DNA of 64,000 nucleotides, from NCBI RefSeq assembly GCF_003583405.1, contig NZ_QXEC01000025.1:16692-80691 (forward strand), read 5' to 3'. A model generated the notes under the pieces. The model ran no database searches. It worked only from the letters and a program-made list of their open reading frames with translations, and was not told where the DNA came from. The position numbers and the translations under genes are program-made. Below, in pieces: positions 27,600 through 36,080 of this stretch (its first letter is position 1; every line of letters begins with the position of its first letter). The stretch is from Micromonospora radicis (GTDB lineage Bacteria > Actinomycetota > Actinomycetes > Mycobacteriales > Micromonosporaceae).

Positions 27600-28175
27600 T
27601 CACGGCGCCCAGTCGGGGTCGCGGCCGAAGGCGGCGATGAGCCGGTCCTGCTCTCCGGCGGCGGTGGAGACGTCCACCTCGGGGCGGACCAGTCCGTTGC
27701 GCTGGTAGCTGTCGACCTGTCCGCTGAACCAGCGGGCGCACTCGGCGACCGCACCCGGGTCCAGTCCCGGGTCGGCGCCGATCGCCACGGCGAGGTCCCA
27801 GCCGTGGACCAGGTGTTCGGCGATCAGCTGCCGCAGATACTCCTCGGCCGGGGTGTCTCCGGCCGACAGGTGCACGGTGCCGTCGAGGGCGCCGGGCCGG
27901 TTGGCGGCCAGTTCGGCCTGTGCCGCCGCGTCCCGGGCCGCCTCGGCCGGGTCGGCGCCCAGCTGGTCGCCGTCGTACCGGTCGCCGACCTCGGCGATGG
28001 TCCGACCGGCGAGCAGGGCGACGCTCCACCGGTCCTCGCCGACCACGTGGTTGACCAGGGTGCGCACGTTCCATTCGGCGCACGGGGTGGGCGCCGACCA
28101 CTGCGCGGGGTCGACCTGTCCCACCCGGTCGGTGAACTCGGCCACGCTGCGCCGGTACGTCTCCAGCAGGTCCAT
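27600..28175 (-). CDS. TIGR03086-family metal-binding protein (mycothiol-dependent/DinB-like fold)
   Basis: A 191-residue protein of the TIGR03086 group in the DinB/maleylpyruvate-isomerase superfamily. The MDMPI-type N-terminus reads WSAPTPCAEWNVRTLVNHVVGED and the later histidines EHLVHGWDLA complete a three-His metal site (NHV, EHLVH). Related enzymes use mycothiol as thiol cofactor; no substrate is known. It is followed upstream by a TetR gene on the same strand, 61 bases away, which may regulate it. Confidence 0.85.
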   Translation of the reverse strand: MDLLETYRRSVAEFTDRVGQVDPAQWSAPTPCAEWNVRTLVNHVVGEDRWSVALLAGRTIAEVGDRYDGDQLGADPAEAARDAAAQAELAANRPGALDGTVHLSAGDTPAEEYLRQLIAEHLVHGWDLAVAIGADPGLDPGAVAECARWFSGQVDSYQRNGLVRPEVDVSTAAGEQDRLIAAFGRDPDWAP

Positions 28176-28236
28176 GGCGTCATTGTCGCGGGCGGCGGCG
28201 GGGGTGCGGAGCGGTTCGCCGCAGGCGCCCGCGGGC

Positions 28237-28848
28237 TCAGTCCAGCTGTGCGGGGTCGAGCCCGAGTTCGCGGGCGGTCACCAGGCGGATCCACTCGGCG
28301 AACTGCCGGCGGGAGATCACCCGCTCGTGCACCGCCAGCTGGACCGCCAGGCCGTCCATCACCGCGCTGATCCGCCAGGCCGCGCCCGCCGGGTCCGCGC
28401 ACTCGAAGACGCCGTCGCGGACCCCGTCGGAGATCACCGTGGCGAGGTCCTGCCGCCAGCGCAGGTCGAGCTTGCGGGAGACCTTCTCCAGTTCCGGGGT
28501 ACGCAGCGACTCGGCCCAGCCGTCGATCCACATCGACCAGGACGTGGGCCGCCCGGCGGGGGTGTAGAGGCGCAGGATGCGCCGCAGCTTGGTCAGCGGC
28601 GGGGCACTGGACCGGGTCACCGCGTCCAGTCGGGCCAGATCCTGCTCCACGGCGTACGCGAACGCCTGGGCGAGCAGCCGTTCCTTGGTGGCGAAGTGGT
28701 AGAAGACCAGTGCCTGGCTCACGCCGGCGGCCTGCGCCACATCCGCCGTGCGGGTGTTCGCCAGCCCGCGCTCCACGATCACGTCACATGCGGTGCGCAG
28801 CAGGGCATCCAGGCGGATTTCGGCCGCACGTCTCGTCACGTTCGTCAC
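28237..28848 (-). CDS. TetR/AcrR-family regulator (BetI-like)
   Basis: A 203-residue one-component regulator. The N-terminal HTH reads TRTADVAQAAGVSQALVFYHFATKERLLAQAF, followed by a helical ligand domain with the BetI-type WSMWIDGWAESLRTPEL motif. The ligand is unknown. Sitting just upstream of the TIGR03086 gene on the same strand, it could control itself and that gene. The 28849-29065 stretch upstream shows no clear palindromic operator. Confidence 0.85.
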   Translation of the reverse strand: MTNVTRRAAEIRLDALLRTACDVIVERGLANTRTADVAQAAGVSQALVFYHFATKERLLAQAFAYAVEQDLARLDAVTRSSAPPLTKLRRILRLYTPAGRPTSWSMWIDGWAESLRTPELEKVSRKLDLRWRQDLATVISDGVRDGVFECADPAGAAWRISAVMDGLAVQLAVHERVISRRQFAEWIRLVTARELGLDPAQLD

Positions 28849-29065
28849 CGTAGCCCATCGAAACGGATACGGCCTGTCACCAAGGCCTAGTTGATCTGGC
28901 TCGCGACAGTCAGAAGGCGGACAGTTGCCTCGGGTGAAGGTCCGTCCGTCGACCTTTCACATTCCTGGCCCGCGTTCTTTGGGCGAGTCCCGGCAGGTCA
29001 AGCCGCCCATCCTCCTAGGAAGATCTAAGCGGGGTGGTCCGGGACTCGCCACGGGCGTACCCGAT

Positions 29066-29095
29066 TTGGCAACCGTTCCCCGACTCGGCTAAAGT
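29066..29095 (+). promoter_or_regulatory. Candidate tRNA cluster promoter
   Basis: TTGGCA (29066-29071) and TAAAGT (29090-29095) with 18-base spacing lie about 33 bases before the first tRNA. This fits a housekeeping-sigma stable-RNA promoter. Confidence 0.55.
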
Positions 29096-29127
29096 TCTCA
29101 TCCGTCACCGGGAACACTCGGGGGCAT

Positions 29128-29200
29128 GCGGACGTAGCGCAGTTGGTAGCGCATCACCTTGCCAAGGTGAGGGTCGCGGGTTCGAGTCCCGTCGTCCGCT
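29128..29200 (+). tRNA. tRNA-Gly (GCC)
   Basis: A 73-base cloverleaf: acceptor GCGGACG pairs with CGTCCGC, anticodon loop TTGCCAA gives GCC, and the T-arm is GCGGG-TTCGAGT-CCCGT. No CCA is encoded. First of a Gly-Cys-Val cluster. Confidence 0.97.
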
Positions 29201-29234
29201 CGGAGCTGCCGCCACGCGTGACGGGGGCAACCTC

Positions 29235-29305
29235 GGTGGGGTGGCCGAGAGGCGAGGCAACGGCCTGCAAAGCCGTGTACGCGGGTTCAAATCCCGTCCC
29301 CACCT
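29235..29305 (+). tRNA. tRNA-Cys (GCA)
   Basis: A 71-base cloverleaf: acceptor GGTGGGG pairs with CCCCACC, anticodon loop CTGCAAA gives GCA, T-arm GCGGG-TTCAAAT-CCCGT. No CCA encoded. Confidence 0.97.
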
Positions 29306-29318
29306 CGGTAAAGAGCAA

Positions 29319-29393
29319 GGGCGATTGGCGCAGTGGGAGCGCGCTTCCTTGACACGGAAGAGGTCACTGGTTCAAACCCAGTATCGCCCACCA
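29319..29393 (+). tRNA. tRNA-Val (GAC)
   Basis: Acceptor GGGCGAT pairs with ATCGCCC, anticodon loop TTGACAC gives GAC, T-arm ACTGG-TTCAAAC-CCAGT. The CCA end is encoded (29391-29393), unlike the neighbouring Gly and Cys genes. Confidence 0.97.
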
Positions 29394-29502
29394 GTTCGAT
29401 GATCAGTTGAAGCCCGCTACCGGTGTTCCGGTGGCGGGCTTCCTGTCTTGCGCGAGCGGCGTCAGGCTGACCCTGGCCCCGATCAGCTCCGTCGGCCGCC
29501 GG

Positions 29503-29772
29503 TCACAGCGGCGGCGCCACGTCCCGACGCTCCTCGACCCGGCGGTACTGCGCGGGCTCCTCGACGCGGCGGTACTCCGCCGGCTCCTCGGTGGTGGCGA
29601 CCACCTGCCGGCGGCGCCCCCAGACCAGCTGGGTCATGATCAGGCCGACCACGCCCGCCGCCATCAGGATCCAGCCGACCACCGTCAGGTCGAGACCGCC
29701 GATGCTGGCGTTGACCGCGAAGGTGAGGATCGCGCCTACCGCGAGCAGAAAGATGCTGGTTCCGATACCCAT
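29503..29772 (-). CDS. Small two-helix membrane protein (DUF6458-like)
   Basis: An 89-residue protein beginning MGIGTSIFLLAVGAILTFAV, with a second helix WILMAAGVVGLIMTQLVWG and a basic-acidic tail containing two near-identical EEPA(E/Q)YRRVEE repeats. This is the DUF6458 pattern common in actinobacteria; the function is unknown. An AAGGAGG site precedes the ATG at 29772. It is transcribed against the flanking tRNA genes and separates two tRNA groups. Confidence 0.8.
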   Translation of the reverse strand: MGIGTSIFLLAVGAILTFAVNASIGGLDLTVVGWILMAAGVVGLIMTQLVWGRRRQVVATTEEPAEYRRVEEPAQYRRVEERRDVAPPL

Positions 29773-29924
29773 GACAGCCTCCTTTTCCCAGGGATGCGGT
29801 GTGCTGTCGAGAAGGGTCTGTACCCCGCCGGTGACCGGCGCAACCACCGACGGTGTGGGGCCGGCGCCCCGGGCGATCTTGCCATCGGGTACAGTTGGCC
29901 CGTCCCCGGCGGTACGCGGGGCAG

Positions 29925-29997
29925 GCGGACGTAGCGCAGCTGGTAGCGCATCACCTTGCCAAGGTGAGGGTCGCGGGTTCGAATCCCGTCGTCCGCT
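29925..29997 (+). tRNA. tRNA-Gly (GCC), second copy
   Basis: Nearly identical to the gene at 29128, with differences only in the D-loop (AGCTGG for AGTTGG) and T-loop (TTCGAAT for TTCGAGT). No CCA encoded. Confidence 0.97.
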
Positions 29998-30036
29998 CGC
30001 GATCCATCCACACCCTCGGGGTGTGGCGGTCACCAC

Positions 30037-30111
30037 GGGCGATTGGCGCAGTGGGAGCGCGCTTCCTTGACACGGAAGAGGTCACTGGTTCAAACCCAGT
30101 ATCGCCCACCA
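30037..30111 (+). tRNA. tRNA-Val (GAC), second copy
   Basis: Identical over its length to the tRNA-Val at 29319, including the encoded CCA (30109-30111). Its 3' end directly abuts an NmrA-like gene remnant. Confidence 0.97.
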
Positions 30112-30117
30112 GAGATC

Positions 30118-30440
30118 CACGGCCCGGCCGGCGCAGCGCGATGGCGGCGAGTTGCTCGGCCTGGGGCAGCTGTTCGGGTCCGGTCAGGTGGTGGGCGGTC
30201 GCGTGGTGGCCGTCCTCGGTCAGGGCCCGCACCGCGACCGCGACGAGGTCGGCCTCGTGTACCCGGGCCCGCCGCGCCTGTGGGTGGAACCGGTGCAGCA
30301 TGGCGTAGCTGTGGCGCCCAGGCGAGGGTGTCGGCGGCGAACCCGCTCGCCCGGAGGAGGGTGCACTGGGCCGCCGAGGCGGCGAGGAGCCCTTCCAGGT
30401 GGGCGTGGGAGCCGAGGATGCCGCCGTCCGGCTCGGGGCC
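30118..30440 (-). pseudogene. NmrA-like NAD(P)-binding protein remnant, frameshifted
   Basis: Two frames together give the C-terminal part of an NmrA/atypical-SDR protein. The upstream frame reads HLEGLLAASAAQCTLLRASG then FAADTLAWAPQLRHA. After a frame change near 30300 the next frame gives VHEADLVAVAVRALTEDGHH and LTGPEQLPQAEQLAAIAL. The Rossmann N-terminus is missing, and the 3' end stops at the tRNA-Val gene. A recombination event beside the tRNA probably removed the rest. Confidence 0.75.
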
Positions 30441-30476
30441 GGGTCGGACTCGCCCGTCCCCGCCCCGACCGACCAT

Positions 30477-30537
30477 GTTGATCATGAGGTTGCCGGCAGG
30501 GTAAGCGCTTACCGCAACCGGCAACCTCATGATCAAC
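30477..30537. repeat. Nested palindrome: 20-bp inverted repeat around a 14-bp palindrome
   Basis: GTTGATCATGAGGTTGCCGG (30477-30496) and its exact complement (30518-30537) flank GGTAAGCGCTTACC (30500-30513), itself a perfect palindrome. It lies in the 3' region of the trypsin-WD40 gene. Similar GATCA-cored palindromes occur at 46940 and 63058. Confidence 0.95.
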
Positions 30538-30543
30538 ACGACC

Positions 30544-30577
30544 GGGGTGGGGAGGGAGGGGAGGGAGGGGGAGGGGG
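30544..30577 (+). other. G-quadruplex-prone G-run tract
   Basis: Eight runs of three to five G on the plus strand, separated by single A or T, directly beyond the stop of the trypsin-WD40 gene. The RNA of that gene would carry the C-rich strand. Confidence 0.7.
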
Positions 30578-33500
30578 TCAGGTGTGGAGGGTGAGGGCGA
30601 GTAGGCCGCGGTCCAGGCCGACCAGCAGGGTGTCGCCGACGGTGCAGCAGGTCAGCGCCGGATGGTGGACGGGGATCGTGCGTACGGACCGCCCGGTCAT
30701 TGGATCCCAGATCCGTACCGTGCGGTCGCGGCTGGTCGAGGCGAGCAGATCCCGACCACCGACCCGCACCAGCGCCAGACCGGTGACGGCCGCGGTGTGC
30801 CCGTTGAACCAGCGGACCGGCTGGCCCCACTCGGCGTCCCACATCCGGATCGTGCTGTCCGCGCTGGCCGACACCAGCATCCGCCGCCCGGCCACGGTGA
30901 TGCCGCACAGGGCGTTGACCTCGTCCTGATGGCCTTGCTGGGTCCAGACCGGAGTGTCGGCGCCACCCCACAGCATCAGGGTGCCGCTCTTGTCCGCCGA
31001 GGCGAGCGCGACCACGCCCGGCCACTCGACGGTCGCCAGGGCGGTCACCCAGGCGTGCGTGACGTGCCCGAGCAGCACCCCGAGGGCGGCGCCGGTGCGG
31101 GGATGCCACAGCCGGATGGCCTGGTCGTCGCCGGCCGAGGCGATCAGCAGCCGGCCGTCGACGACCAGGGTGCAGACCGCCGCGACCTCGCCGTAGTGGC
31201 CGCGCATCTCACCCACCTGTGTGCCATCGGTCAGCTCCCACCAGGCGACCGAACAGTCGTCCTGGGCCGTGTAGAGCAGTGGCTCGTCGTCGTCGGCGAC
31301 CACGCACAGCGCGTTCACCGCCGCGGTCTGGAACTCCAGCAACCGCTCGCCGGTGTCGACGTCCCAGCGGATCACCTGGCCGTCGGTGCTGCCGGAGGCG
31401 ACCCGCGCCGGCCCGGCGCCCGGCACCCGGCACAACGTGTTCACCGGACCGAACCGGTCCTGGGCGGCGACGGTGTCGGGCTGGCCACCGGCCGGATCCC
31501 ACAGGCGTACGGTGCCGTCGTCCCCGGCGGTGGCGAGCATCCGGTGTGTCGCGGTGCGTAGCTCGCAGACCGCGCGGATCCAGCTGGCGTGCCCGCGCAG
31601 GCTCGGCCGGCTGCTCCAGGTCGAGACCTCCCAGAGCCGGATCAGGCCGTCCTCGCCGGTGGAGACGAGCAGGCGGCCGTCGGCGGTGTCCACGGTGCAC
31701 AGATCGGTGACCGGCCCACCGGTGTCGAGAACCCGCACCGGTTCGCCGGTCAACGGATCCCAGAGCCGCACCGTGCCGTCGTAGCCGGCCGAGGCGAGCA
31801 GCGTCGCGTCGGGGGTACGGACCGCGTACAGGGTGGTGACCCAGCCGTCGTGACCGGCCAGGGTCAGTGTCGGCGCACCGGCCGCGGTCGGTTCCCAGAT
31901 CCGGATCAGGCCGTCGTAGCCGGTGGAGGCCAGCAGGTGCCGACCACCGGCCGGCACGTAGGTCACGGCGGTCACCCAGCCGGCGTGGCCGGTCAGGACG
32001 TACCGCTGGGCACCGGTGACGGGATCCCAGACCCGTACCGTCCGGTCGTCGCCGGCCGAGGCGAGCAGGTCACCGTCGGGCAGCGGGAGGACACAGATGT
32101 TGCGTACCCAGTCGTGGTGTCCGAGCAGTTCGTGGCGGCGCTGGCCGGTCCGCGGCTCCCACAACCCGATCGTGCCGTCGTGGCTGGCGGTGGCGACCAA
32201 CACCTCACCGGCGCCGGTGCGTACCGCGCAGACCCCGCGGATGGTGTCGTCGTGGCAGTTGAAGACGGCCTCGGCCTGGTTGGTCAACGGATCCCAGAGC
32301 CGGACGGTGCCGTCGTCGCCGACGGAGGCGAGCAGCCGTCGACCGTCGACCTCGACGGCGGCGACGTCGTAGACGGGCTGGAGGTGTCCGTCGAGCACGC
32401 TGCGTTCCTGCCGCGGTGGGGTGTCTGCCCACCGGGCCCGGTACGGTGCCCGATCGGCGGTGATGCCGCTGCCCAGACCGTCGAGGCAGTCGACGACCGA
32501 GAAGAGCGCCGCCCGCTCGTCGGGTGGCGCCGCGACCGCCAGCGGGGTGCGTTGTAGCAACCTGGCCCGGGCCTGCGGCAGCGGTGCGGTCGGTGGCGGT
32601 TCCGCGTCGACCACCATGAGCAGCCGGTCCAACTGCGCGTGGAGCAGGTAGTCGTCGTCGGCGAGGAGGTGTTCGACCATCCCGGCGCGGGCAGCGTGCT
32701 GGGGCAGCGACCGGAGCAGGTAGTCCGGGGCGTCGGCCCAGCCCGCGTCGCGGGCCAGGTCGAGCCAGGCCGAGACCAACCTGCGCTGGTCCTGGCGCCG
32801 ATGCCCCCGGGCGTCGCGGTCGGCCAGCAGCGCCTCGTTGAGGGCCTGGTGGAACAGGCGGTACGCGGGCTGTGCCCCGCCGCCCGTCTCGACCAGGAAG
32901 TTCGCCGCCGAGGTACGGGCGAAGCCGCCCAGCTCCGCCTCGCTGACGGTGCCGCCCAGCGCGGTCACCGCGGCCTGCCACAGTGGCAACGGAAGCCCCG
33001 GTGTCTCGGCGTACGCCAGGGCGGTCAGCGCCAGCCGCGCGGAGGTGGTACCCGCCGTCGGTAGCCCGGCGAGGTAGGCGTCCAGTGCGTGGGCGACGGT
33101 GGCGGTGAAGGAGACCGAGGCCGGGTCGACCGGCGCGGTGTCGCGCAGCGCGTGTGCCCGTGCGACCAGGCCGGCGACGAGGAAGTTTCCCTTGGCCAGC
33201 GCGGCGATGCGCCGGGCGAGTGGGCCGGCGGCCCCGGGCTCGGCGTACGGGTTGGCGGGTCGTTCGGCGCCGAGCAGTTGCAGCGTCGCCTGCGCGTAGT
33301 TGACCAGGTCGGATTCGGCGAAGTACTCCGGTGCGTCGAGGTCGATCAGGTCGGCGTCCTCCCCGAAACGGGCGATCAGGTCGCCCTGGTCGTCGCTGCG
33401 CCGGGTGCCGACGACCACCCGGACCCCGTACCGGCCGCAGTCGCGGGCCAGCGGCAGCAGGATGTCGTCGACGATCCGTCGGGCGTGGCCGGGATCGGCG

Positions 33501-34630
33501 GCCTCGTCCAGGGCGTCGACGACCAGGGTGAACCGGGCGGCGCGCCGGTGCAGCCGGTCGCGCACCGCCGAAGCCAGGTCGGCCGGGTTGGCCGGCAGGT
33601 CGACGGCGGCGGCGCGGGCGATCTCGGTGGCCACCTCGATGGCGGTCTTGCCCTTCACGTGCACGGCGCAGGAGACGGAGCCGACCGTGGCCCGTACCGC
33701 GACGTCGTCGACGGGGAGGGCGGCCTGGATCTGTCGGTCGGCGGTGGTGACGATCCGGCCCAGAGCGGCGGACTTGCCCACCCCGGGGGAGCCGGTGACC
33801 AGCAGCGGCCGGATGACCGGAGTCGCCTGGTCGAGCCAGTCGACGATTCGGCGCAGTGCCCTGGTGCGGCCCCGGAACCGGGCGCCGCCCTCGGTATCCA
33901 CCGCCACCCCGCGGGCCCGGGGCAGCCAGTGCCGACCGGCCTCCCCGTCGGTGTTCAGGGTCCAGCCCCAGGCGGACAGGGCGGTGTCGTCGGCGTCCGC
34001 GACCCGCCACGCGGACAGCATCCGCAGCTTCATCTCGGGCAGCTGCTCGTCGGCGTGGTGCAGGGTGACGGCCTGGCCCTTGCCCGTGCCGTCGGCGGAG
34101 ACCACGACGCCGATCACCGCCTGGTACTCCGGTGACCAGACGGCGCCGCCGCTGAACCCCTTGCCCAACTGGCTACCGGCAGCACTGTCGATCATGATGC
34201 GTCCCCAGCCGCCGATCTCGGTGACCGTGCCGGTGGCCGGGGTACCGCCGGGTACCCCGGTGGGGAAGCCGTACGCCCAGAACGGCCGGTCGACCAGGGA
34301 CCGGGGCTCCAGGCAGCGCAGCCGGGCCGGTGCGACGGTGACCGGCACGGGTTCGACGAGTTCGAGGACGACCAGGTCGACGTGCGCGGACCGGTGCCCG
34401 TCGTGCAGGCACTGGCGGACCCGGCGTCGGTCGAAGTAGCCGACCCTGGACGCGCGGGGGAAGGCGACCGAGAGGTCGTCGTGCAGTTGGCCGTCGGCGG
34501 CGAACGCGACGTGGTGGCAGGTGAGCACGAGGTTCGCGTCGATGACGATGCCGGTGCCGACCGGGATGTCCGGGTTGCCGTCGCGGTGCAGGGCGACCGC
34601 CCACGGGCTGTCGTCAGGGGCTGCTGTCAC
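30578..34630 (-). CDS. Trypsin-like protease-NTPase-WD40 repeat protein
   Basis: A 1350-residue three-part protein. Residues 1-190 are a trypsin-like domain with a complete triad: His40 (LTCHHV), Asp85 (HVDLVVLEL) and Ser160 (GFSGGAVW). Residues ~250-560 are a STAND-like NTPase with Walker A GSPGVGKS (280-287) and Walker B VVDALDE (371-376). From about 735, thirteen WD repeats (GTVRLWDP, RTVRVWDP and variants) plus a final partial one would build two seven-blade propellers. There is no signal peptide, so it is cytoplasmic. A Trypco1-type gene lies 15 bases upstream. This is the architecture of NTP-dependent conflict proteins: the propeller senses, the NTPase switches, the protease acts. Target and trigger unknown. 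Confidence 0.9.
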   Translation of the reverse strand: MTAAPDDSPWAVALHRDGNPDIPVGTGIVIDANLVLTCHHVAFAADGQLHDDLSVAFPRASRVGYFDRRRVRQCLHDGHRSAHVDLVVLELVEPVPVTVAPARLRCLEPRSLVDRPFWAYGFPTGVPGGTPATGTVTEIGGWGRIMIDSAAGSQLGKGFSGGAVWSPEYQAVIGVVVSADGTGKGQAVTLHHADEQLPEMKLRMLSAWRVADADDTALSAWGWTLNTDGEAGRHWLPRARGVAVDTEGGARFRGRTRALRRIVDWLDQATPVIRPLLVTGSPGVGKSAALGRIVTTADRQIQAALPVDDVAVRATVGSVSCAVHVKGKTAIEVATEIARAAAVDLPANPADLASAVRDRLHRRAARFTLVVDALDEAADPGHARRIVDDILLPLARDCGRYGVRVVVGTRRSDDQGDLIARFGEDADLIDLDAPEYFAESDLVNYAQATLQLLGAERPANPYAEPGAAGPLARRIAALAKGNFLVAGLVARAHALRDTAPVDPASVSFTATVAHALDAYLAGLPTAGTTSARLALTALAYAETPGLPLPLWQAAVTALGGTVSEAELGGFARTSAANFLVETGGGAQPAYRLFHQALNEALLADRDARGHRRQDQRRLVSAWLDLARDAGWADAPDYLLRSLPQHAARAGMVEHLLADDDYLLHAQLDRLLMVVDAEPPPTAPLPQARARLLQRTPLAVAAPPDERAALFSVVDCLDGLGSGITADRAPYRARWADTPPRQERSVLDGHLQPVYDVAAVEVDGRRLLASVGDDGTVRLWDPLTNQAEAVFNCHDDTIRGVCAVRTGAGEVLVATASHDGTIGLWEPRTGQRRHELLGHHDWVRNICVLPLPDGDLLASAGDDRTVRVWDPVTGAQRYVLTGHAGWVTAVTYVPAGGRHLLASTGYDGLIRIWEPTAAGAPTLTLAGHDGWVTTLYAVRTPDATLLASAGYDGTVRLWDPLTGEPVRVLDTGGPVTDLCTVDTADGRLLVSTGEDGLIRLWEVSTWSSRPSLRGHASWIRAVCELRTATHRMLATAGDDGTVRLWDPAGGQPDTVAAQDRFGPVNTLCRVPGAGPARVASGSTDGQVIRWDVDTGERLLEFQTAAVNALCVVADDDEPLLYTAQDDCSVAWWELTDGTQVGEMRGHYGEVAAVCTLVVDGRLLIASAGDDQAIRLWHPRTGAALGVLLGHVTHAWVTALATVEWPGVVALASADKSGTLMLWGGADTPVWTQQGHQDEVNALCGITVAGRRMLVSASADSTIRMWDAEWGQPVRWFNGHTAAVTGLALVRVGGRDLLASTSRDRTVRIWDPMTGRSVRTIPVHHPALTCCTVGDTLLVGLDRGLLALTLHT

Positions 34631-34645
34631 GGGCCACCGCGTCCG

Positions 34646-34975
34646 TCAGCGCCGCGGGCCGGTGCCGTTTGCCGGGGCTCCGTCGGGGGACCAGGCGAGG
34701 GTGACCTCGAAGTTCGCCTCGCCGGTCGTCTTGGCGACCACCCAGTTCGCCGTGCCGGTCGCCTTGATCCCGAAGCGCACCTCGACGGCGTCCGGGGAGA
34801 CCGCCTTCACCTGCTCCAACAGTTCCTTGGCGGCGGCCACCGCCGGGGCGGCGGACTCCCGTACCCAGCCGGCGACGTCGCCGACGCCGGCGGGTTGGAA
34901 ACCGGCCGGTGGGTCGACCTCGATCAACGCGACGGTTTTGTCGTCGACCTGGTAGCGGACCACCTCAGACTGCAC
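34646..34975 (-). CDS. Trypco1-domain (CU044_2847-type) protein
   Basis: A 109-residue protein beginning QSEVVRYQVDDKTVALIEVD with a central AAKELLEQVKAVSPDAVEVRFGIKATG and a strand-rich end. This matches the trypsin-co-occurring domain family (Trypco1), small proteins found beside trypsin-like proteases in actinobacterial conflict systems. GTG at 34975 has GGAGGTGACC just upstream. It is the first gene of a two-gene operon with the trypsin-NTPase-WD40 protein (15-base gap). It may be the substrate or regulator of the protease; that is inference. Confidence 0.8.
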   Translation of the reverse strand: MQSEVVRYQVDDKTVALIEVDPPAGFQPAGVGDVAGWVRESAAPAVAAAKELLEQVKAVSPDAVEVRFGIKATGTANWVVAKTTGEANFEVTLAWSPDGAPANGTGPRR

Positions 34976-35339
34976 CGGTCACCTCCGTGGCGTTCCCGAA
35001 ATGGGCAGGAGCGGCAGGGCGTCGGGCAATTCCCTCCGGCCGCCGCTCGCCGATCAGTCATGCTGCCCGCTGTCCTTGCCGCTTGGCAACGGCCGAATGC
35101 CTGATCAGCGCCGCCCGCTCCGTACAGGTGTTTCAGTCGGGCCGTCCACGCTGGACCGCTGAAGATCCACTCAACCTTGCTGTCGGTTTTCGGCAGCCGG
35201 ATTGGTGACCTTGCGCTTGCCGGACACCGTCGGCAGAATCGGCCCGGGCGCGAGGCCGCCCCCCTTGCTCGACCACCCCTCCGAGTTTCGATCATCACCG
35301 TGAACGTGGTGAAAGCTCGTGCCACAGAGGAGCATCCGC
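34976..35339. other. Divergent intergenic region between the two putative conflict operons
   Basis: A 364-bp stretch without a coding frame, noticeably less GC-rich than its flanks in its right half. It must hold the promoters of both operons. GATCAG occurs around 35052 and 35104 and ATCATCACCGTGAACG near 35291, but I cannot define -35/-10 boxes with confidence. Confidence 0.6.
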
Positions 35340-36080
35340 ATGCCGGAAAAGGAACTGACGCTCGTTGACCGGTGCATTCTCATCACGTTAATGATCAAAG
35401 CAACTCCGTTGCCGCAGACGTACATCACCAAGGTCGCCGGAATCGGCATCAAGCCGGAGCACCGCCGTAAGCTGATCGCCGCCGAGCTGATCGAGGTGGC
35501 GGAGAAGCCGATCACCCTGAAGCTGACCGACAAGGGTTGGCATCGGGCCGCCGAGGAGTTGGGCGGGGAGCCGCCGAAGGGTGCGGGCGCGGGCGGCGGC
35601 ACGCTCTACGTCGTACTGGACTTCCTGCGCCGGCTGATCGACCACTCCGGCACCCGGGCCGACGACCTGTTCCGGTTGCAGATCAAGGCGGACGACGTCG
35701 CCTCGGCCGTGGCCGCACCGGCCCCGCACCCCGCCCCGGCGGCCCCGCACCCCGCCGCGCCGGCCCCGGACTCCGCCGCGCCGGCCCCGCACTCCGCCCC
35801 GGCGGCCGCGACGGGCCCGGTCGAAGCGGTGACCCGGGTCCGGCAGGCATACCACGAACTGGCCGCCGGCCCCGGCGCGTACGTCATGCTCGCCGACCTG
35901 CGTACCGCGCTGGCGGACCTGTCCCGCGCGCAGGTCGACACCGCACTGGTCCAGCTCAACCGGGAACGCAACGTCCACCTCGTGCCGGAGTCCAACCAGA
36001 AGGTGCTCAAGCCGCAGGAGCGGGCCGCGGCGGTGAGCATCGGCAACCAGGACAAGCACCTCATCGCCATCTCGTCATGA
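35340..36080 (+). CDS. Winged-helix-like protein with two globular ends and an Ala/Pro linker
   Basis: A 246-residue protein, unrecognised as a family. The N-terminal ~90 residues (LVDRCILITLMIKATPLPQTYITKVAGIGIKPEHRRKLIAAELIEV) have a winged-helix-like pattern. A second part (LYVVLDFLRRLIDHSGTRADDLF) follows, then a repetitive Ala/Pro/His linker (about 125-160). The end (RVRQAYHELAAGPGAYVMLADLRTALADLSRAQVDTALVQL) is another winged-helix-like domain. AGAGGAG precedes the ATG at 35340. Its TGA overlaps the ATPase ATG, so the two are made together; it is probably a DNA- or partner-binding adaptor for that ATPase. Confidence 0.75.
   Translation: MPEKELTLVDRCILITLMIKATPLPQTYITKVAGIGIKPEHRRKLIAAELIEVAEKPITLKLTDKGWHRAAEELGGEPPKGAGAGGGTLYVVLDFLRRLIDHSGTRADDLFRLQIKADDVASAVAAPAPHPAPAAPHPAAPAPDSAAPAPHSAPAAATGPVEAVTRVRQAYHELAAGPGAYVMLADLRTALADLSRAQVDTALVQLNRERNVHLVPESNQKVLKPQERAAAVSIGNQDKHLIAISS
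35713..35810 (+). repeat. In-gene Ala/Pro/His-coding repeat
   Basis: Imperfect repeats of GCCCCGCACCCCGCC and related units encode the PAPHPAPAAPHPA-type linker of the winged-helix-like protein. Length variation between strains is likely and would keep or break the frame depending on unit number. Confidence 0.75.

Noticed and set aside
29503..30301. Frames reading through tRNA genes (DDGIRTRDPHLGK, TGFEPVT-type peptides)
   Set aside because: These are well-known translations of tRNA genes and not proteins.
35713..35810. CRISPR-like repetition in the winged-helix-like gene
   Set aside because: Units are in-frame, irregular and encode a low-complexity linker; there are no spacers.
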